8,652 nt of DNA from Bacteroidales bacterium UBA4073 (lineage in GTDB: Bacteria > Bacteroidota > Bacteroidia > Bacteroidales > Tenuifilaceae): the NCBI GenBank assembly GCA_002383425.1, contig DFYV01000093.1, forward strand, positions 1 to 8,652, given 5' to 3'. How positions within the stretch are numbered: position 1 is the first letter of the stretch; each line of letters opens with the position of its first letter. The notes under the pieces are model-generated. The model was given only the letters and a program-made list of their open reading frames with translations, was not told where the DNA came from and did no database searches. The position numbers and the translations under genes are program-made. Positions 6,863-8,652 of the stretch are shown here, piece by piece.

Positions 6863-7594
6863 ATGAGCGAACAGAATTTAATCAGCATTAAAAACATAAA
6901 AAAGTACTACCAGGTAGGTAGTGTAGTGGTAAAAGCCTTAAAGGGTGTTGATTTAACCATTAAGCGTAATGAGTACGTTGCGGTTATGGGCCCTTCGGGT
7001 TCAGGAAAATCAACCCTGATGAATATACTTGGATGCCTCGATACTCCAACGGATGGAACCTATATCCTGAACGGAACCGATGTTAGCAAACTCCCTGATG
7101 ATAGGCTGGCTGAGATACGTAACAAGGAGATTGGCTTTGTTTTCCAAACCTTTAACCTTTTACCCCGCTACACAGCTCTCGATAATGTGATGCTCCCCCT
7201 GATTTATGCCGGAATTCCAAAGCATGAACGGGTCGAAATGGCTAAACTTACCCTTACAAACGTAGGCCTTGCCGATAGGATGGAGCATAAACCAAACGAA
7301 CTATCAGGCGGACAGCGTCAACGCGTTGCTGTGGCCCGTGCCCTGGTTAACAACCCTTCAATTATCCTTGCCGATGAGCCTACTGGTAACCTCGACTCTA
7401 AAACATCCATCGATATCATGAATCTTTTCGAAGATATTTACGAGCAAGGCAATACCATAATCCTGGTAACCCACGAAGAGGATATTGCACGCCATGCCCG
7501 CAGAATTATAAGGCTTCTGGACGGGTTGGTTGAATCCGATGAACCTAATGCAAATCCTATTCTCAAACAAAAAGTGTTGATTACTGAACAATAA
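6863..7594 (+). CDS. ABC transporter ATP-binding protein, LolD/MacB type
   Basis: A 243-residue ATPase subunit with every motif intact: Walker A GPSGSGKST (43-51), Q-loop Gln95 in VFQTFNLLP, signature LSGGQ (147-151), Walker B IILADE (167-172) followed by PTGNLDS, and H-loop His204. The NLLPRYTALDNVMLPL segment and the NLDS D-loop fit the LolD/MacB/FtsE-like group, which drives MacB-fold permeases in lipoprotein release or in drug, toxin or peptide export. No permease or periplasmic adaptor gene is adjacent, so the partner must be elsewhere and the substrate is unknown. The C-terminal 20 residues past the H-loop region are an unremarkable tail. It starts 22 bp after the methyltransferase gene, with no Shine-Dalgarno and no good promoter in the gap. 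Confidence 0.92.
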   Translation: MSEQNLISIKNIKKYYQVGSVVVKALKGVDLTIKRNEYVAVMGPSGSGKSTLMNILGCLDTPTDGTYILNGTDVSKLPDDRLAEIRNKEIGFVFQTFNLLPRYTALDNVMLPLIYAGIPKHERVEMAKLTLTNVGLADRMEHKPNELSGGQRQRVAVARALVNNPSIILADEPTGNLDSKTSIDIMNLFEDIYEQGNTIILVTHEEDIARHARRIIRLLDGLVESDEPNANPILKQKVLITEQ

Positions 7595-7626
7595 GCTGTA
7601 GTTTGCGTTGTTTAAGCATTATTTTC

Positions 7627-7657
7627 TTGATTATATAGGATTGTTATGCTAAATTGG
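7627..7657 (+). promoter_or_regulatory. Candidate promoter for the cobalamin adenosyltransferase gene
   Basis: TTG (7627-7629) is separated by 20 nt from TAAATTGG (7650-7657), an imperfect TAnnTTTG box with one of the last bases changed. The box ends 19 nt before ATG 7677. The spacing is right and the -7 box is weak. No terminator was seen between the ABC gene and this point, so read-through is also possible. Confidence 0.4.
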
Positions 7658-7676
7658 CATGCAATTTTAACTCGTT

Positions 7677-8225
7677 ATGAAAATTTACACAAAGACGGGC
7701 GATAAGGGATCGACATCGCTGATTGGAGGTAAGCGTGTTCCTAAATACCATCCCCGAATTGAATCCTATGGTACGGTAGATGAGTTAATTGCATTCACCG
7801 GATTGCTTCGCGACCAAGACATTGATGAACATACCATTGATACTCTGATTTTCATTCAGGATAGGCTTATGAACTGCGCAGCGATTCTCGCAGCTGATTG
7901 CACCGATTGTAAGGTAAAGATACCCAGAATTGATAGCTCGGATATTCAACGGTTGGAAAACGAAATTGACTTAATAGATGCCCAGCTTGAGCCATTAGCT
8001 TCGTTTGTGTTACCGGGTGGCCATCCGGTGGTTTCCATTTGCCACGTTTGTAGAACGGTTTGCCGTAGGGCCGAACGATTGGTTACCCACCTGGCCGAGG
8101 AAACACCCCTGCCCGAAAATCTCTTAATCTTCTTAAATAGGCTTAGCGATTACTTTTTTACCCTTTCACGCAAGCTTGGCAAGGATTTTGGCGTTGAGCA
8201 AATAAAATGGCAGCCTAACTTGTAA
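7677..8225 (+). CDS. Cob(I)yrinic acid a,c-diamide adenosyltransferase, PduO type
   Basis: A 182-residue cytoplasmic enzyme that transfers the 5'-deoxyadenosyl group of ATP to reduced corrinoid, producing adenosylcobalamin. The PduO-family signatures are all present: ATP-binding N-terminus YTKTGDKGSTSL (4-15), GTVDEL (32-37), LPGG (112-115), CRRAER (129-134) and LNRLSDYFF (153-161). The length is standard for the single-domain form. Six cysteines occur (67, 75, 78, 122, 125, 129), including a C-X2-C pair at 75-78 that I do not recall as a family feature. No other cobalamin biosynthesis or B12-dependent mutase gene lies in the window, so the product presumably serves enzymes encoded elsewhere. 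It is followed after 78 bp by the DUF2795 gene, which has its own promoter. Confidence 0.93.
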   Translation: MKIYTKTGDKGSTSLIGGKRVPKYHPRIESYGTVDELIAFTGLLRDQDIDEHTIDTLIFIQDRLMNCAAILAADCTDCKVKIPRIDSSDIQRLENEIDLIDAQLEPLASFVLPGGHPVVSICHVCRTVCRRAERLVTHLAEETPLPENLLIFLNRLSDYFFTLSRKLGKDFGVEQIKWQPNL

Positions 8226-8247
8226 TTCCAAAAAATTTATATATTTG
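8220..8247 (+). promoter_or_regulatory. Promoter for the DUF2795 gene
   Basis: TTG (8220-8222) overlaps the end of the adenosyltransferase gene and is followed after 17 nt by TATATTTG (8240-8247), a full match to TAnnTTTG. The predicted start near 8254 gives a leader of about 50 nt, rich in A/T, before ATG 8304. Confidence 0.6.
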
Positions 8248-8303
8248 TGTGGTTGTCGAACAGTATATTTAGCTGTAAGTCAGTTTTTTAAACAAAAAAT
8301 ACT

Positions 8304-8525
8304 ATGTATTGGACATTAGAATTGGCATCAAAGTTAGAAGATGCTCCATGGCCAGCAACAAAAGAGGAGCTAATTGATTACGCCATTCGTTCTGGTGCTC
8401 CTCTTGAGGTAATTGAAAATCTTCAGGAGCTGGAGGATGATAATGAGATTTATGAAAGTATTGAAGATATCTGGCCTGATTATCCTACAAAGGAAGATTT
8501 TCTTTTCAACGAGGATGAGTACTAA
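8304..8525 (+). CDS. Small acidic DUF2795 domain protein
   Basis: A 73-residue protein. The pattern PWPATKEELIDYAIRSGAPLEVIENLQEL (residues 15 to 43) matches the DUF2795 helical fold: a PA-x-K/R-EEL-xxYA motif, then GAP-xEVIE-xLxxL. It is very acidic, with 22 Asp/Glu against 4 Lys/Arg, and has no signal peptide or membrane segment. The C-terminal half (YESIEDIWPDYPTKEDFLFNEDEY, residues 50-73) continues the acidic character and ends in EDEY. The function of the family is unknown, and a regulatory or protein-binding role is only a guess. The start codon is preceded by an A-rich leader without a Shine-Dalgarno. It has its own promoter and a strong terminator immediately downstream. Confidence 0.85.
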   Translation: MYWTLELASKLEDAPWPATKEELIDYAIRSGAPLEVIENLQELEDDNEIYESIEDIWPDYPTKEDFLFNEDEY

Positions 8526-8530
8526 AAATT

Positions 8531-8554
8531 AAGGAGAGGTTTTCCTCTCCTTTT
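8531..8554 (+). terminator. Intrinsic terminator after the DUF2795 gene
   Basis: A perfect 9-bp stem (aaggagagg, 8531-8539, with cctctcctt, 8544-8552) closes a TTTT loop and runs into a short T-tract (8551-8554). It starts 6 bp past the stop codon. Confidence 0.9.
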
Positions 8555-8607
8555 ACTTATTTCAGAACTCCTGACACATGCTTGAGAATCAATACTTTAC
8601 TAATATA

Positions 8608-8652
8608 GTAGCGAGTAGGGGGTAGCGAGTAGCGAGTAGTGGGTAGCGAGTA
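8608..8652. repeat. Heptamer tandem array, unit GTAGCGA, running off the window
   Basis: Six 7-nt units stay in register from 8608 to 8649, then a partial gta (8650-8652). Four are exact gtagcga (8608, 8622, 8629, 8643) and two are variants (gtagggg at 8615, gtagtgg at 8636). The array lies 53 bp past the DUF2795 terminator in non-coding DNA. Its true length is unknown because the window ends inside it. Confidence 0.88.

Overview
The window looks like ordinary chromosomal DNA from a member of the Bacteroidota, probably a Bacteroidales/Marinilabiliales-type anaerobe. The reasons are moderate-to-low GC, mostly absent Shine-Dalgarno sequences, several matches to the Bacteroidota sigma-factor promoter (TTG/TTTG, a spacer of about 17-21 nt, then TAnnTTTG), a lipoprotein with a relaxed lipobox ending in SC, and gene families typical of that phylum. 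I see no phage, transposon, CRISPR or RNA genes. The species assignment is inference.

Layout. Positions 1-97 carry three back-to-back micro-tandem repeats (7, 7 and 6 nt units). A minus-strand block follows: an MFS transporter resembling the MFSD1 family (124-1521), a symmetrical hairpin terminator (1607-1633), a SPOR-domain lipoprotein (1654-2106) with its own promoter, and a PflX-type radical SAM protein (2224-3147). A divergent intergenic region (3148-3482) holds a 200-bp array of 25 octamers with consensus CACGAWRG, and then a good promoter. A plus-strand block follows: a long-chain acyl-CoA synthetase (3483-5390) with a terminator, a PsiE-family membrane protein (5469-5939), a class I SAM methyltransferase (6031-6840), a LolD/MacB-type ABC ATPase without a permease (6863-7594), a PduO-type cobalamin adenosyltransferase (7677-8225) and a small acidic DUF2795 protein (8304-8525). 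The last gene ends in a clean terminator. The window closes inside a heptamer array (8608-8652, unit GTAGCGA).

How the genes work together. The genes do not form one pathway. They look like several short transcription units: envelope and transport functions (MFS carrier, SPOR lipoprotein, PsiE, ABC ATPase), lipid activation (acyl-CoA synthetase) and cofactor chemistry (radical SAM, adenosylcobalamin synthesis). The methyltransferase and ABC ATPase genes are 22 bp apart and are probably co-transcribed.

The least ordinary part is the set of intergenic micro-satellite-like arrays with units of 6-8 nt. The octamer array is the longest. It has a 64-bp higher-order duplication, and because 8 is not a multiple of 3 and the minus-strand unit contains no stop, it opens all three minus-strand frames and produces false open reading frames. 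I found no convincing new multi-gene system.
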